Counted from the stretch's first letter, positions 43,401 through 50,016 are shown. The stretch is DNA of 64,000 nt from CAZHAX01 sp964530325 (GCA_964530325.1 CAZHAX010000011.1:40684-104683); one strand, 5' to 3'. Notes: generated by a model from the letters alone, not told the origin. Made by a program: numbers and translations.

Positions 43401-45106
43401 GTGACCGATTTGATCCGGTAGTGGAAGATCTCCTGCAGGTCCTGGCGCAAGGTCTCCAGCTCGGCGTCGATGTCCAGCCCGCCGGTGCTGTGGTACAGGT
43501 AGTAGAAATCGTCAACGCGGGCCTCAGCCGCCGTGTGATCGGGCATGCTGCTCTCGTGGTTGGGGTCGTCCGCATAGGCGATGCTGTCCAGCATTACCTG
43601 CCAGTCGACGTCCGGATACTCTGCCTGGAGCGCTGCCAGGCTGTCGCCCTGCAGGCTAGGGCGCGCCGGCAGGCTGAGCAGCTGGGGTCCGGCCAGCGTC
43701 GCCGCCCCGTCGCCGACGATGTAGGTCAGCGCCTCGAATGCGGCAGTAGGATTCTCGGTGGCCCTGATGATCCCCAATCCATCGTCGTGCATCTTGGTGG
43801 TGATCGTGCCGGAGTAGGCGGGCAAGGCGGCGATGTCCCAGTTGGGCACGTCGCCCAGGCAGCAAATGTACCACAGGTGGCAGTGGGCCATGGCCACGTG
43901 GTTGGAGTCGAAGGCGTTGCCGTTGCCGAACCAGCTGCCGCTCAGATAGGACTCGCTGGGGATGAAGGGCTGGTCGCCCCACAGACCGTCATAGTACCAG
44001 TGAAAGGCCGTGCGCCAGTTGTCCGGGATTTGGGCGTTTCCGTAGGGTGCGACAAAGCTGTCCGCGCCGAAGAGGGTGGCTTCGCCGCGCGCGTCGGTCC
44101 ACTGGGCGAGGTAGCCGAACTGGGCGACGGTGTCTCTGTCGAAGGAGGGATCGGTAGCGCTGTAGCCGTCGCCGTCGAGCGTCAGCAGCCGGGCGATCTC
44201 GGCTACTTTGTCCATCGTCCAGTCGCCGCCGTAGGTGGTGTCTGAGTAGGGCTGGCCGTACTCGTGCGGGGGATAGGCCAGGCCGGCCGCGTCGAACAGG
44301 TCCTTGTTGTAGTGGATGTAAGAGGGGTAGATGCGGAGGGGCAGCCCGAACTGGCCCCCATCCTCCTGGTAGGGCGCCAATGCCTGAGTGTAGTAGTCGG
44401 TGAGTGTGTAGCCGGTGCTGCTGATCAGCGGGGCGAGATCAAGCCACTGGCCGGCAAACGGGCTGAAGTGCGCCACCCCGGCCGGCCCAACGATGTCCGG
44501 CGGGTCGCCGGCGTTGATCTGCGCCTGCAGTGCCTGCGGCAGGTCGGAAACGTCTTGCAGGGTCAGGCTGATCGCGGTCTGAGAGGCGTTGAAATCCGCC
44601 ACGACCTGCTGCATAGCCGCGAGCATGTCCCCGCCGCCGCTTGCCGCCAGCCAGCGGACGGGGACTCGCCCGCCATTGTCCGTTACCCCCCTGCTGGCAG
44701 GGACGAGCGAGGCGGCGGAGAGCGAGCCGGGCCGCAGAGCTGTCGCTGGCAAGCCCGGGGCGCCCGCACCGGCGGGAGGACTGCTGCTGGCTGCCCACTG
44801 CGGGCTGGCACCCGGCGCTGCCAGGTAGGCCTCACGAATGGCCGCAGGCAGCTCCTCCCAGTTGCCGGGCGGGGGAGCCGTCCAAGCAGCAGAAGCCGCC
44901 TGCGGCGGCGCTGGTACGCGGGCTGCCGCAAGGAACGGTGGCTCCTGCGCGGCATCCGGTTGAGTCGCCAGGACGAGGCTGTCCACGATGGCGTTCTCAG
45001 CCGGGCGGTGGCCCAGCACGGCCAGCAGGCCCAGGACCAGAGCCAGGGCGGCTGCCAGGGCTGCAAATGGCGCAGCGCGACGGAAGGTCTCGACTCTTGG
45101 GTTCAC
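34436..45106 (-). CDS. Giant secreted protein: two solute-binding units, DUF11-like domains, ten Ig-like repeats, two PKD domains
   Basis: A 3556-residue exported protein. The N-terminus has a basic start and hydrophobic helix (about 12-35). Two tandem copies of a 532-residue unit begin at residues 148 and 680; each holds an ABC-type family 1 sugar-binding-protein fold (YNKDLFDAAGLAYPP, AMAHCHLWY) plus a beta domain (EFGFYDPLTD). From about 1212 to 2370 come DUF11-like and other beta domains (DVVIVDTLP, VWLTDTLP). Ten Ig-like repeats of about 98 residues follow (about 2373-3362; PDPSVVGQSVTVSVTVEA), then two PKD domains (WDFGDGT twice) and a C-terminal VYLPLVIRNYR tail. It is probably a surface or secreted glycan-binding adhesin. 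GTG 45106 follows AGGAG by 8 nt. No ABC permease is near. Confidence 0.88.
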   Translation of the reverse strand: MNPRVETFRRAAPFAALAAALALVLGLLAVLGHRPAENAIVDSLVLATQPDAAQEPPFLAAARVPAPPQAASAAWTAPPPGNWEELPAAIREAYLAAPGASPQWAASSSPPAGAGAPGLPATALRPGSLSAASLVPASRGVTDNGGRVPVRWLAASGGGDMLAAMQQVVADFNASQTAISLTLQDVSDLPQALQAQINAGDPPDIVGPAGVAHFSPFAGQWLDLAPLISSTGYTLTDYYTQALAPYQEDGGQFGLPLRIYPSYIHYNKDLFDAAGLAYPPHEYGQPYSDTTYGGDWTMDKVAEIARLLTLDGDGYSATDPSFDRDTVAQFGYLAQWTDARGEATLFGADSFVAPYGNAQIPDNWRTAFHWYYDGLWGDQPFIPSESYLSGSWFGNGNAFDSNHVAMAHCHLWYICCLGDVPNWDIAALPAYSGTITTKMHDDGLGIIRATENPTAAFEALTYIVGDGAATLAGPQLLSLPARPSLQGDSLAALQAEYPDVDWQVMLDSIAYADDPNHESSMPDHTAAEARVDDFYYLYHSTGGLDIDAELETLRQDLQEIFHYRIKSVTPTGVVYNGDLLTYTVSLALTPTAEFGFYDPLTDTVFVGFVEQPGGIIYDDGAITGTFVATPTQYATISFVVELTAPVTATQITNQACVYALPGALEDCQWTNVVTNVANRVPVRWFVGLGAGTDPSQLAAQQQVVADFNASQTEIYLTLEIVENAVALETLQAEIEAGDPPDVVGPVGVRGSNDLSGQFLDLTPIISATGYDLSDFDPTWFEMYSDPGQGLTALPFDTYPSFIYYNKDLFDAAGLAYPPHEYGQPYTDTTYGGDWTMDKVAEIARLLTLDGDGYVATDPSFNKNNVVQFGYVVQWTDARGEATLFGADSFVGAYGDAQIPDNWRTAFHWYYDALWGNQPFIPSDTYINSEQFGYNNPFNSNHVAMAHCHLWYTCCLGDVSNWDIAAMPAYSGTITAKMHADAFRILQVTEHPTEAFQVMAYLVDTATTTLLDAYGGFPARISLQGDAVVELEAQYPDVDWQVMLDSIPYLDDPNHESNMPNFTLATDRILEFTYLYHSTDGLDMDAELDILREDLQAIFHHRIKSVAPGGQVNYGDLLRYTVSLSATPGLEFGFYDPLTDVTFVGFVEQPDGIVCEDGAITGTFVAGPTQYTTISFDAQVNPSVTSSVLVNRACMYPLPGTVDDCLWTNPAYNALPAPDVGVWKGIPSGGFARPGGKFVYVIGYWNDGNRVAEDVVIVDTLPLSTTYFGDTSGTTPEIGAGGVVTWHLDGPLFPPGYDNHWRLFAVTLDVSDTVPAGSGSLASNCASISTGTPGDTNYGNDTTCTNPVDVWESEAGVNLDKWPGPNDPAPGQEFGYTIRWCSDSGANFGPVWLTDTLPFSTTVVDWWADEWPQELWTEVITTGEQFVLYAPGLPGNWCQHIHLRLLLDPYAPLGTVLQNTAVITTPGDDWPDNNVRVSSDAHVSLPRYDMAVAKSMNSAVLVPGGCVDYHVDYWNQGNSPVHAWLTDTLPAGTSYMADSAYEQNGGPPFPPAVVTDEVVVWDLGEIGVNESLGLDYSIHVSGTVGPGTVITNCAAVGIAQTDDLPSNDTACAFETINDHGPNLRVTKQGWWNGDSQLGYRIQLYNVGDEEVGTVWLTDTYPVSTAVQAGSLGWDGGLSNVDCSDDGAQLVCQIQDCDPGLSAALWFNSDLDDPDSRPAWFTNTVEIGPPDGYPADNTATVVDVKREVEQVDLDIYRTRMWGYAPQGPITITDELEQMVLPWSGGFDIEFGDGFDPGEVVTVAAGNGVLPVVIHIPDPLSAYASSITDTVWGEIAGAGGQQVNIDLWDHAGCDVWADGDGRYSFTFPDVPRSAMGDVNYYQMIDYAQVGFHRRFQTPDLVMRVNYGHDWVEGQYPEAGHTLWITVTDSGSVVKGTAVLTTGAVPWWNGEIGFCSGWQGWTSGHPDIAPGDWVYAAMDNGYTSTARVGTITGTVDADADSVTGNIYAGWFTQTLEVWCEPWGGPGNAPSKYSTAGPDGTAPYFGQWDPATEWDIQPSSQIGVCYVEPDGDRVYNVFAPAHIQVRAFYDYHDDIEGNTTSSSTVWITVTDSLGNLKYTDSTVAQADGEYYAPGPIADIVPSDWVSATSSDGSSTSMQVIQIDGGVDVGSDTVSGLMSGPGATFPAQGLVRVHTTGDDSYFWDISIDGDGGYFLDMGSERDVVPEDEVQVFYNSWGENQTARSFLAMPHVKLHKQGGGSPGQGASFTFQISYQNNGASAAEDVVITDTLLYGMTYLSDTSGFSHTGSGTPGDPLVWQLGTLGTGADASFDVSVQITATAGEQITNTAQIATSSPCDQYRPWEYSDGWGKESSWSGEVQADTATTIASDTPDPYVVGQTVAVSVTVETVPPAAGTPTGAISVTAVGGGAPSCSITLSGGAGVCDLAFTVPGEVTITASYAGDAGFNASSDAVSHTVEKANTTTTITSDGPDPSVVGQSVTVSVTVEALAPGTGTPAGSVDVTTAGGGPSCAIILNGGSGACNLTYTSIGFKTIIASYQGSATLNESSDTAGHTVDKADTTTSITDDTPDPSVVGQTVTVSVTVDALAPGSGTPTGSVSVTVAGPAEPACWIALSGGSGTCDLTFASTGSKTIIAMYQGDARFNASFDTGGHTVEKADTTTTIPSHGPDPSVVGQTVAVSVTVETVPPAAGTPTGSISVTAVGGGAPSCSITFSDGCGSCDLAFAAAGEVTITASYAGDTGFNGSSNTESHTVDKADTTTTITSHAPDPSVVGQSVTVSVTVEAVAPGVGIPTGPISVTTAGGGAPSCFITLSAGSGACDLAFTSAGEVTITAAYAGNTSFLDSSGEDDHSVNKVDTTTTITSDSPDPSVVGQSVTVSVTVEAVAPGTGAPTGTVDVTTAGGGPSCVITLSDGSGACDLTYTSIGFKTIMASYATNASYDGSVGTAGHTVDEADTTTVITSDAPDPSVIGQSMTISVTVEALAPGSGTPTGSVSVTTAGGGGPSCPITLSGGSGACDLTFTSTGDVTITAAYAGNTSFLDSSGEEGHTVDKADSCTTITSDSPDPSVVGQSVMVTATVEAVAPGVGTPSGSISVTTAGGGEPSCLITLSGGSGACGLAFSSAGDVTITASYLGDDGFNAGSDAATHTVDRANSALTIASDSPDPSVVGQSVTVSVTVEAVAPGIGVPTGLVTFTTTGGGSPSCSATLSDGSGACDLPFTSPGGVTVIAVYGGDAGFEPHFDTEGHTVNKAGTATNISSDSPDPSVVGQSVAVSITVEAVTPGSGTPTGLVTVTTTGGGNPVCTAALSGGSGICDLTFTSTGDVTITASYGGSTSFNSSLATAGHTVQAHSLVADFDYYPKPACIPAGDTVVFTNTSTTDGPPISEWQWDFGDGTASVFTQDATHTYTTVGTYTVSLVVTDTLGYAATKIVTDAVAVELGCNPLISVTFGHVGGVLLVDSPLTFEAVYAPLTATEPITYTWDFGDGTTTTVALASVQHAYATSGTFTVRLTAYNPCTPAGVSYEAPIMIEPYQVYLPLVIRNYR
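35022..37990 (-). repeat. Array of ten Ig-like coding repeats, about 297 bp each
   Basis: Ten consecutive repeats inside the giant gene, each encoding about 98 residues with the frame TTTITSDSPDPSVVGQS, then GxPTGxVxVT, a Cys pair (PSCxITLSxGSGACDL) and a closing GHTVDKAD-like segment. The fold resembles Big_3_5-type bacterial Ig domains. Repeats 5 and 7 share SFLDSSGE, and repeats 1 and 4 share AVSVTVETVPPAAGTPTG, which suggests unequal crossing-over or gene conversion. Confidence 0.9.
41474..44665 (-). repeat. Tandem duplication of a 1596-bp coding unit (solute-binding plus beta domain)
   Basis: Unit 1 runs 44665-43070 and unit 2 43069-41474. Both begin VPVRW and share long identical blocks, for example LDGDGY, WTDARGEATLFGADSFV and IPDNWRTAFHWYYD, and both end near DCxWTN. 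The high similarity at DNA level implies a fairly recent duplication or ongoing gene conversion. Confidence 0.88.
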
Positions 45107-45201
45107 GGTCGGGCTCCTGTGCTGTGTAGGCTTCTGTGGTTTGGGTGCACTCTCCGGATGGGGGGACGCGTAGGGTCCGGACAGGTACGTAGCTCCGGGA
45201 G

Positions 45202-45230
45202 ACTATACGCCCGCTGCCGTACATTGTCAA
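45202..45230 (-). promoter_or_regulatory. Promoter of the giant gene
   Basis: Minus-strand TTGACA (45230-45225), 17-bp spacer, TATAGT (45207-45202). Eleven of twelve consensus positions match. Start near 45195, leader about 90 nt. Confidence 0.8.
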
Positions 45231-45324
45231 TTCGGCGCTGCAGGGTTATGGCGTGCTACCGCATGGGCTGCCCCCCGGAGAGGCGGCCGCGGCGAGGGGG
45301 TCTACAGGGCGATAGGCGCTGCCT

Positions 45325-45987
45325 TCATCGAGTCGGGCCAGTGGCCAGTGGCCCGGCCCCGTTCTGGCTCGGTGGGTCGAGCCTGGACTCGACGTGCGCC
45401 CGCACGTCCGCCTGGACCTGCTCAGGCGAGCGACCGGCGTCGATCACGGCCCATCGTTCCGGCTCCTGCGCAGCCAGCTCCAGATAGCCTTCCCGAACCC
45501 GGCGGTGGAACTCAAGTTCCTCCGCGTCGAGCCGGTTCCATTCCCCGCCGCTGGACTGCCGCCTCTCCAACCCTTCTTCGGCAGAGATGTCCAGATAGAG
45601 CGTCAGGTCCGGCCGGAGCCCTCCGGTAGCGAAGTCGTTCACCCGGCGCAGCATGTCGAGGTCGAGCCCTCTGCCGTAGCCCTGGTAGGCCAGAGTGCTG
45701 TCTGTGTAGCGGTCGCTGATTACCACTTTCCCGTCTTCCAGCTGAGGCCGAATGAGCTGCCAGCCGTGCTGCGCGCGATCGGCGGCGTAGAGCAGAATCT
45801 CCGCCCGCGCCTCCATCGCCGTGTTCTTGGGGTCGTGCAGCACGGACCGTATCTGCCTCCCGATCTCGGTGCCGCCGGGCTCGCGCGTCAGCACGACCTG
45901 GTATCCCTGATCGATGAGCCAGTCGGCCAGCAGGCGAGCCTGCGTCGTCTTGCCGCTGCCGTCCGGCCCTTCCAGGGTAATGAACAT
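45325..45987 (-). CDS. tmk: Thymidylate kinase
   Basis: A 220-residue P-loop kinase that phosphorylates dTMP to dTDP. Walker A is EGPDGSGKTTQ, followed by LTREPGGTEIG, the DR[Y/H] substrate motif ISDRYTDSTLAYQGYGRGL and a lid with Arg residues (GLERRQSSGGEWNR). Length is normal, with a short low-complexity C-terminal tail. It is the last gene of the pdx operon, 6 nt after the R3H/AAA ATPase gene. Confidence 0.97.
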   Translation of the reverse strand: MFITLEGPDGSGKTTQARLLADWLIDQGYQVVLTREPGGTEIGRQIRSVLHDPKNTAMEARAEILLYAADRAQHGWQLIRPQLEDGKVVISDRYTDSTLAYQGYGRGLDLDMLRRVNDFATGGLRPDLTLYLDISAEEGLERRQSSGGEWNRLDAEELEFHRRVREGYLELAAQEPERWAVIDAGRSPEQVQADVRAHVESRLDPPSQNGAGPLATGPTR

Positions 45988-45993
45988 GCACTG

Positions 45994-47550
45994 CTACTCC
46001 GGCCGGCAGACTGTTACGCTGCGTCTGGGCTCATTCCCCGTGGAATAGGAGCCGAGCTTGGCGGCGCGAGCGAGCTCGTGCTGCTGGCTGCGAACGTGGG
46101 CGGACTGGGGAGAGAGCTCCACCTCCAGGACTCCTCCCTGCACTTGGCGAATGGCGTCCTGCACCTCCATCAGAGCCTCTTCCATCTCCTCCGTCGGCCT
46201 GCTGGCCAGCTTGAAGACGTCGGTCAGACAGGCCTCCATCTGGGCGACCGTGTTGGCGCGCAGGACGTAGATAGGAAGGCCCCTACGCTCGGCGTCTGTC
46301 ACGATGCGGGGCCGCTTACGGTAGAACGCCTTGGTTGTGATCATCACAGAGGCCTTGCCCAGGTCCTCCACCAGGTGGAGCGGCACGCGCATGTGCTTGG
46401 CCGCCCGCTGCAAGCGATTGCGGGCCACGCCATAGGCGAACACGCGGACCGGCGCGGGAGCATGTGCCCGCGAGGGACGGACGTAGCGGGGCTCCCGCTC
46501 AGGTCGGGTGCCTTCCCTGTCCTGGATGGAAGAGCTGTCCACACGCTCGTGCTGGACATCGCCGTCGGCGTCGCGGAAACGAAGCTCTGCCTGCAGAGGC
46601 TCACCGCGCAGCAAGGCGTCTACCGATTCGGCCACACTGTGATGAATCAGCAGCCTCTGCCGCTCCTGCATCTCGATCAGTCTATCGAAAGTCGGCGGCG
46701 CTCGGCGCTCCAGAATTGTCTTCTGTGTGCCGCGCCGGCGGGCCTCCTCATCAGACAGGGTTACGCTCTCCACTCCCCCAACCAGGTCGGAGAGCGTTGG
46801 GTTCATGAGCAGATTGTCCAGCGTGTTGCCGTGGGCGGTAGCGATCAGCTGGACGCCCCGCTCGGCGATAGTCCGCGCTGCCTGGGCCTCGAGCTCGCGT
46901 CCGATCTCATCGATGATGATCACCTCGGGGTTATGGTTCTCGACTGCTTCGATCATCACCTCGTGCTGTAGAGATGGCATCTCCACCTGCATACGCCGCG
47001 AGCGGCCAACAGCAGGATGGGGGATATCTCCATCGCCGCCGATCTCGTTCGACGTATCGACCACGATAACCCGCCTCGTATCGGCCAGGACACGTGCCGC
47101 CTCGCGCAGCATCGTCGTCTTGCCTACGCCCGGGCGCCCCAAGAGCAGAGTGCTCTTGCCGTTTTCGATCAGGTCCTGGATGATGGTGATCGTTCCGTGG
47201 ACTGCCCGGCCCACACGGCAGGTGAGACCGACGATATCGCCTTTCCTGTTGCGGATGGCCGCGATGCGGTGCAGGGTGCGGGCGATGCCTGCCCGGTTGT
47301 CTGCGTCGAATTCGCCGATGCGCTCCACGACGTGGGCGATCTCCTGCTGCTCAACCTCCGTCTCCCGCAGCACCACCTCGCTATCAGTATAGCGCGCGGT
47401 AGGGACACGCCCGAGATCGAGGATCACCTCCAGGAGCTCATCCCTCCTGCCCACCTTCCTGAGGCTCTTGCGAATGTCCTCCGGCAGAACGGTGAGTATG
47501 GCGTCCAGATCGTCGGTTATCTGGCTCTCCGAGTGCACAGCGCCCTTCAT
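45994..47550 (-). CDS. AAA ATPase with R3H domain (ycf45/SpoIIIAA-like)
   Basis: A 518-residue protein. An N-terminal region (about 1-115) precedes a AAA/RecA-type ATPase domain with Walker A LLGRPGVGKTT (about 140) and Walker B VIIIDEIG (about 215), resembling SpoIIIAA and the plastid/cyanobacterial Ycf45 group. After a linker comes a region around residues 365-450 and a C-terminal R3H domain (RSQQHELARAAKLGSYSTG, about 485-505) predicted to bind single-stranded nucleic acid. Its cellular role is unresolved. Its ATG overlaps the pdxT stop (ATGA), and tmk follows after 6 nt. Confidence 0.88.
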   Translation of the reverse strand: MKGAVHSESQITDDLDAILTVLPEDIRKSLRKVGRRDELLEVILDLGRVPTARYTDSEVVLRETEVEQQEIAHVVERIGEFDADNRAGIARTLHRIAAIRNRKGDIVGLTCRVGRAVHGTITIIQDLIENGKSTLLLGRPGVGKTTMLREAARVLADTRRVIVVDTSNEIGGDGDIPHPAVGRSRRMQVEMPSLQHEVMIEAVENHNPEVIIIDEIGRELEAQAARTIAERGVQLIATAHGNTLDNLLMNPTLSDLVGGVESVTLSDEEARRRGTQKTILERRAPPTFDRLIEMQERQRLLIHHSVAESVDALLRGEPLQAELRFRDADGDVQHERVDSSSIQDREGTRPEREPRYVRPSRAHAPAPVRVFAYGVARNRLQRAAKHMRVPLHLVEDLGKASVMITTKAFYRKRPRIVTDAERRGLPIYVLRANTVAQMEACLTDVFKLASRPTEEMEEALMEVQDAIRQVQGGVLEVELSPQSAHVRSQQHELARAAKLGSYSTGNEPRRSVTVCRPE

Positions 47551-48131
47551 TGCCTTGGCCTTAGCAGCTCTATGAAGTAGCGATGGAACCTATCGTCATT
47601 TGCCAGCTCGGGGTGGAAGGCGGTGGCCAGCAGGCTGCCCTGGCGAACCGCCGCGACCCTGCCGTCCTCGAACCGGCACAGCACATCGACGCCCTTGCCT
47701 ACGTTTTCCACGACAGGCGCCCTGATGAAGACGCCGTGGAACGGTTCTTCTCCCAGTACGGGCACATCCAGATCTGCTTCGAAGCTATCGACTTGCCGGC
47801 CGAAGGCGTTGCGCCGAACGGCGACGTCGATCAGGCTCAGTAGTGGCTGACTGCGCGAATTGTCCACGATCTTCCTGGCCATCAGTATCATCCCCGCGCA
47901 GGTACCCCAGACGGGGCCGCCCTGCTCGGAGAAAGCCCGGATGGGCTCCAGCAGACCCCAGCGCTCCGCAACCTGCCCCATCGTCGTAGACTCGCCGCCC
48001 GGGATGATAAGTCCCTCGATCCCGTCAAGCTCCTGGGGCAGGCGCACCTCAACTGCCTCCGCTCCAACTCGGGCGAGAGCCTGTGCGTGCTCGGCGAATG
48101 CCCCCTGGAGGGCCAGCACACCAACCTTCAA
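47547..48131 (-). CDS. pdxT: Pyridoxal 5'-phosphate synthase glutaminase subunit PdxT
   Basis: A 194-residue class I glutaminase that feeds ammonia to PdxS for PLP synthesis. It starts KVGVLALQGAFAEH as expected, has the substrate-loop IIPGGESTTM, the nucleophile Cys78 in WGTCAGMI and the catalytic His-Glu in AFHPEL. I chose TTG 48131, which directly follows the stop of the upstream GNAT gene, because the family begins at this point; an in-frame TTG at 48155 would add eight residues. The stop overlaps the next gene's ATG. Confidence 0.96.
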   Translation of the reverse strand: MKVGVLALQGAFAEHAQALARVGAEAVEVRLPQELDGIEGLIIPGGESTTMGQVAERWGLLEPIRAFSEQGGPVWGTCAGMILMARKIVDNSRSQPLLSLIDVAVRRNAFGRQVDSFEADLDVPVLGEEPFHGVFIRAPVVENVGKGVDVLCRFEDGRVAAVRQGSLLATAFHPELANDDRFHRYFIELLRPRQ

Positions 48132-48132
48132 C

Positions 48133-48615
48133 TCACCTATCCCCCCGCAGTCCAAGCCTCATCTCGTTGGTGGGCTCGAACCCCAGCGACTCGTAGAGGG
48201 GTCGCCCGTGCTCGCTGGCGTGAAGATAGACCACGCGCAGCCCTTCGTCGCGACACCAGTCTATGATCTTGGTCAGGATTCGGCGGGCAATCCCCTGGCC
48301 CCGCGCCTCCGGCTCCGTGTATACGTTGGCGATGTAGGCCCGGCGCGTGTCGGCGTCCCAGGGGTAGGACAGCCACTCGTGCAGAATGAGCCCGCCGCCT
48401 GCCACTACTTGTCCGTCGCCAGAGCAGGCCAGCCAGCCCCTGTAGGAGCCATTCTCCAGCCCGCGTCGCACGTACGGAACGAAGGACGCATCCATGGCCT
48501 CCAGATCTCCCTCATCGAACGGTCCCAGCACATCGACAAACATCGCCCGACGGTGGCGGGCGATGGTCTCGGCGTCCGCCGACGTGGCCGGACGGATGCT
48601 GACCCGTTCCGTCAT
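48133..48615 (-). CDS. GNAT family N-acetyltransferase (first of tandem pair before pdxT)
   Basis: A 160-residue GNAT protein: VSIRPATSADAETIARHRRAMF at the N-terminus, acetyl-CoA loop EARGQGIARRIL and C-terminal GRPLYESLGFEPTNEMRL. It is similar along its length to the neighbouring GNAT (shared RRAMF, GRPLYExLGF and EMRL/GMRL). Overlaps that gene by 4 nt (ATGA) and ends one base before pdxT. Acceptor unknown; a link to vitamin B6 metabolism is suggested only by position. Confidence 0.9.
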   Translation of the reverse strand: MTERVSIRPATSADAETIARHRRAMFVDVLGPFDEGDLEAMDASFVPYVRRGLENGSYRGWLACSGDGQVVAGGGLILHEWLSYPWDADTRRAYIANVYTEPEARGQGIARRILTKIIDWCRDEGLRVVYLHASEHGRPLYESLGFEPTNEMRLGLRGDR

Positions 48616-49085
48616 TCCCGGATCGTCAGCCTCATGCCATGACTGTCCGCGAAGCCGAGGTCCTCGTACAGCGGCCGGCCCATATCGGTGGCATGCAGCT
48701 CGGCCCGGGTGACGCCCTGCTTATCGAGCCAGGCGAGTGCCACCTGCGTTACCTCGCGCCCAATGCCCATCCGCCGGTAGTCCGGCGCGGTGACGACGCT
48801 CATTATGTAGCCTGTCTGGCCCGAGAGGTTGCGCGGACCTGGAGGGTGCTGGTCGATAACCACGCCACTGCTGGCAACAGCCTTGCCGTTGGGGGTCACG
48901 GCTAGCCAGGCGTGGAACTCACCGGTAGGTATGGCCCGGCAGAAGTAGGCTGCGGCTGCCTCATCACCGGCATCGAGCTGCGCCGGGTCCTCGATCCCCA
49001 TCGACTCGAACATCGCCCGACGCAGCCGGATCAGGTCGGCGACGTCGTCGAGCGTAGCCGGCCGGATGGAGATACCTTCTACCAT
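48612..49085 (-). CDS. GNAT family N-acetyltransferase (second of tandem pair, after pdxS)
   Basis: A 157-residue GNAT paralogue of its downstream neighbour: ISIRPATLDDVADLIRLRRAMF, acetyl-CoA loop YRRMGIGREV and ATDMGRPLYEDLGF. The ATG at 49085 overlaps the pdxS stop region by 7 nt, so translation is coupled to pdxS. Substrate unknown. Confidence 0.9.
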   Translation of the reverse strand: MVEGISIRPATLDDVADLIRLRRAMFESMGIEDPAQLDAGDEAAAAYFCRAIPTGEFHAWLAVTPNGKAVASSGVVIDQHPPGPRNLSGQTGYIMSVVTAPDYRRMGIGREVTQVALAWLDKQGVTRAELHATDMGRPLYEDLGFADSHGMRLTIRE

Positions 49086-49966
49086 CCGCGGTCTGCCAGC
49101 CGCTCGGCCTCCGGGATCTGGCTGATCTCGATCCCCACCATTGGCTCGCCGAGGGCCCGGCTGACCTGGGCGAGAATCTCGGGATTGTCGTAGTGCGTGA
49201 CAGCCTGAACTATCGCCTCAGCCCGCTTGGCGGGGTCGCCCGACTTGAAGATGCCGCTCCCAACGAACACCCCGTCGACGCCCAGCTGCATCATCAGCGC
49301 GGCGTCGGCTGGTGTCGCTACACCGCCGGCGGCGAAGTTGACGACGGGCAGACTGCCGAGCTGGGCCGTCTCCACGACGAGATCGTACGGGGCGCGGATC
49401 TCCTTGGCATAGGCCATCAGCTCTTCCGGCGCCATCGACGTGAGCCGCCGGATCTCGCCAAGAACTGATCGAGCATGACGCACGGCCTCGACGACGTTCC
49501 CCGTTCCGGCTTCACCCTTGGTGCGGATCATGGCCGCGCCTTCGCCGATGCGCCGCAGCGCCTCGCCAAGGTTGCGGCAGCCGCAAACGAAGGGGACCTT
49601 GAACTTCCACTTGTCGATGTGATGCTCCTCGTCGGCCGGCGTCAGCACTTCGCTCTCATCGATGTAGTCGACGCCCAGGGCCTCGAGTACCTGCGCTTCG
49701 ACGAAGTGGCCGATGCGGCACTTGGCCATCACCGGGATGGACACCGCTTCCATTATCTCGATGATCTTCTCCGGATCGGACATCCTGGCTACGCCGCCCT
49801 GGGCGCGGATATCGGCCGGGACCCTCTCCAGGGCCATGACGGCGCAGGCGCCTGCCTTCTCGGCGATGCGGGCGTGCTCCGCGCTCACCACATCCATTAT
49901 TACGCCGCCCTTGAGCATCTGCGCCAGGCCGCGCTTCACCTTGTCCGTACCAACCTGCTTATCCAT
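49079..49966 (-). CDS. pdxS: Pyridoxal 5'-phosphate synthase lyase subunit PdxS
   Basis: A 295-residue (beta/alpha)8 enzyme that builds PLP from ribose 5-phosphate, glyceraldehyde 3-phosphate and PdxT-derived ammonia. Visible are GVIMDVVSAEHA (Asp25), VMAKCRIGHF with the Schiff-base Lys82, DESEVLTPAD, the second active-site region RTKGEAGTGN and the phosphate-binding FAAGGVATPADAA. Length and conservation are normal. It leads the six-gene operon from the promoter at 50017-50045. Confidence 0.98.
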   Translation of the reverse strand: MDKQVGTDKVKRGLAQMLKGGVIMDVVSAEHARIAEKAGACAVMALERVPADIRAQGGVARMSDPEKIIEIMEAVSIPVMAKCRIGHFVEAQVLEALGVDYIDESEVLTPADEEHHIDKWKFKVPFVCGCRNLGEALRRIGEGAAMIRTKGEAGTGNVVEAVRHARSVLGEIRRLTSMAPEELMAYAKEIRAPYDLVVETAQLGSLPVVNFAAGGVATPADAALMMQLGVDGVFVGSGIFKSGDPAKRAEAIVQAVTHYDNPEILAQVSRALGEPMVGIEISQIPEAERLADRGW

Positions 49967-50016
49967 CTACCCACCTCCCAGCACCGCGTAGTAGCGGCGG
50001 CCAAAGGCCGGATTCT

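Noticed and set aside
45394..46971. 525-residue plus-strand frame opposite tmk and the R3H/AAA gene
   Set aside because: It spans two real genes on the other strand and has no domain.
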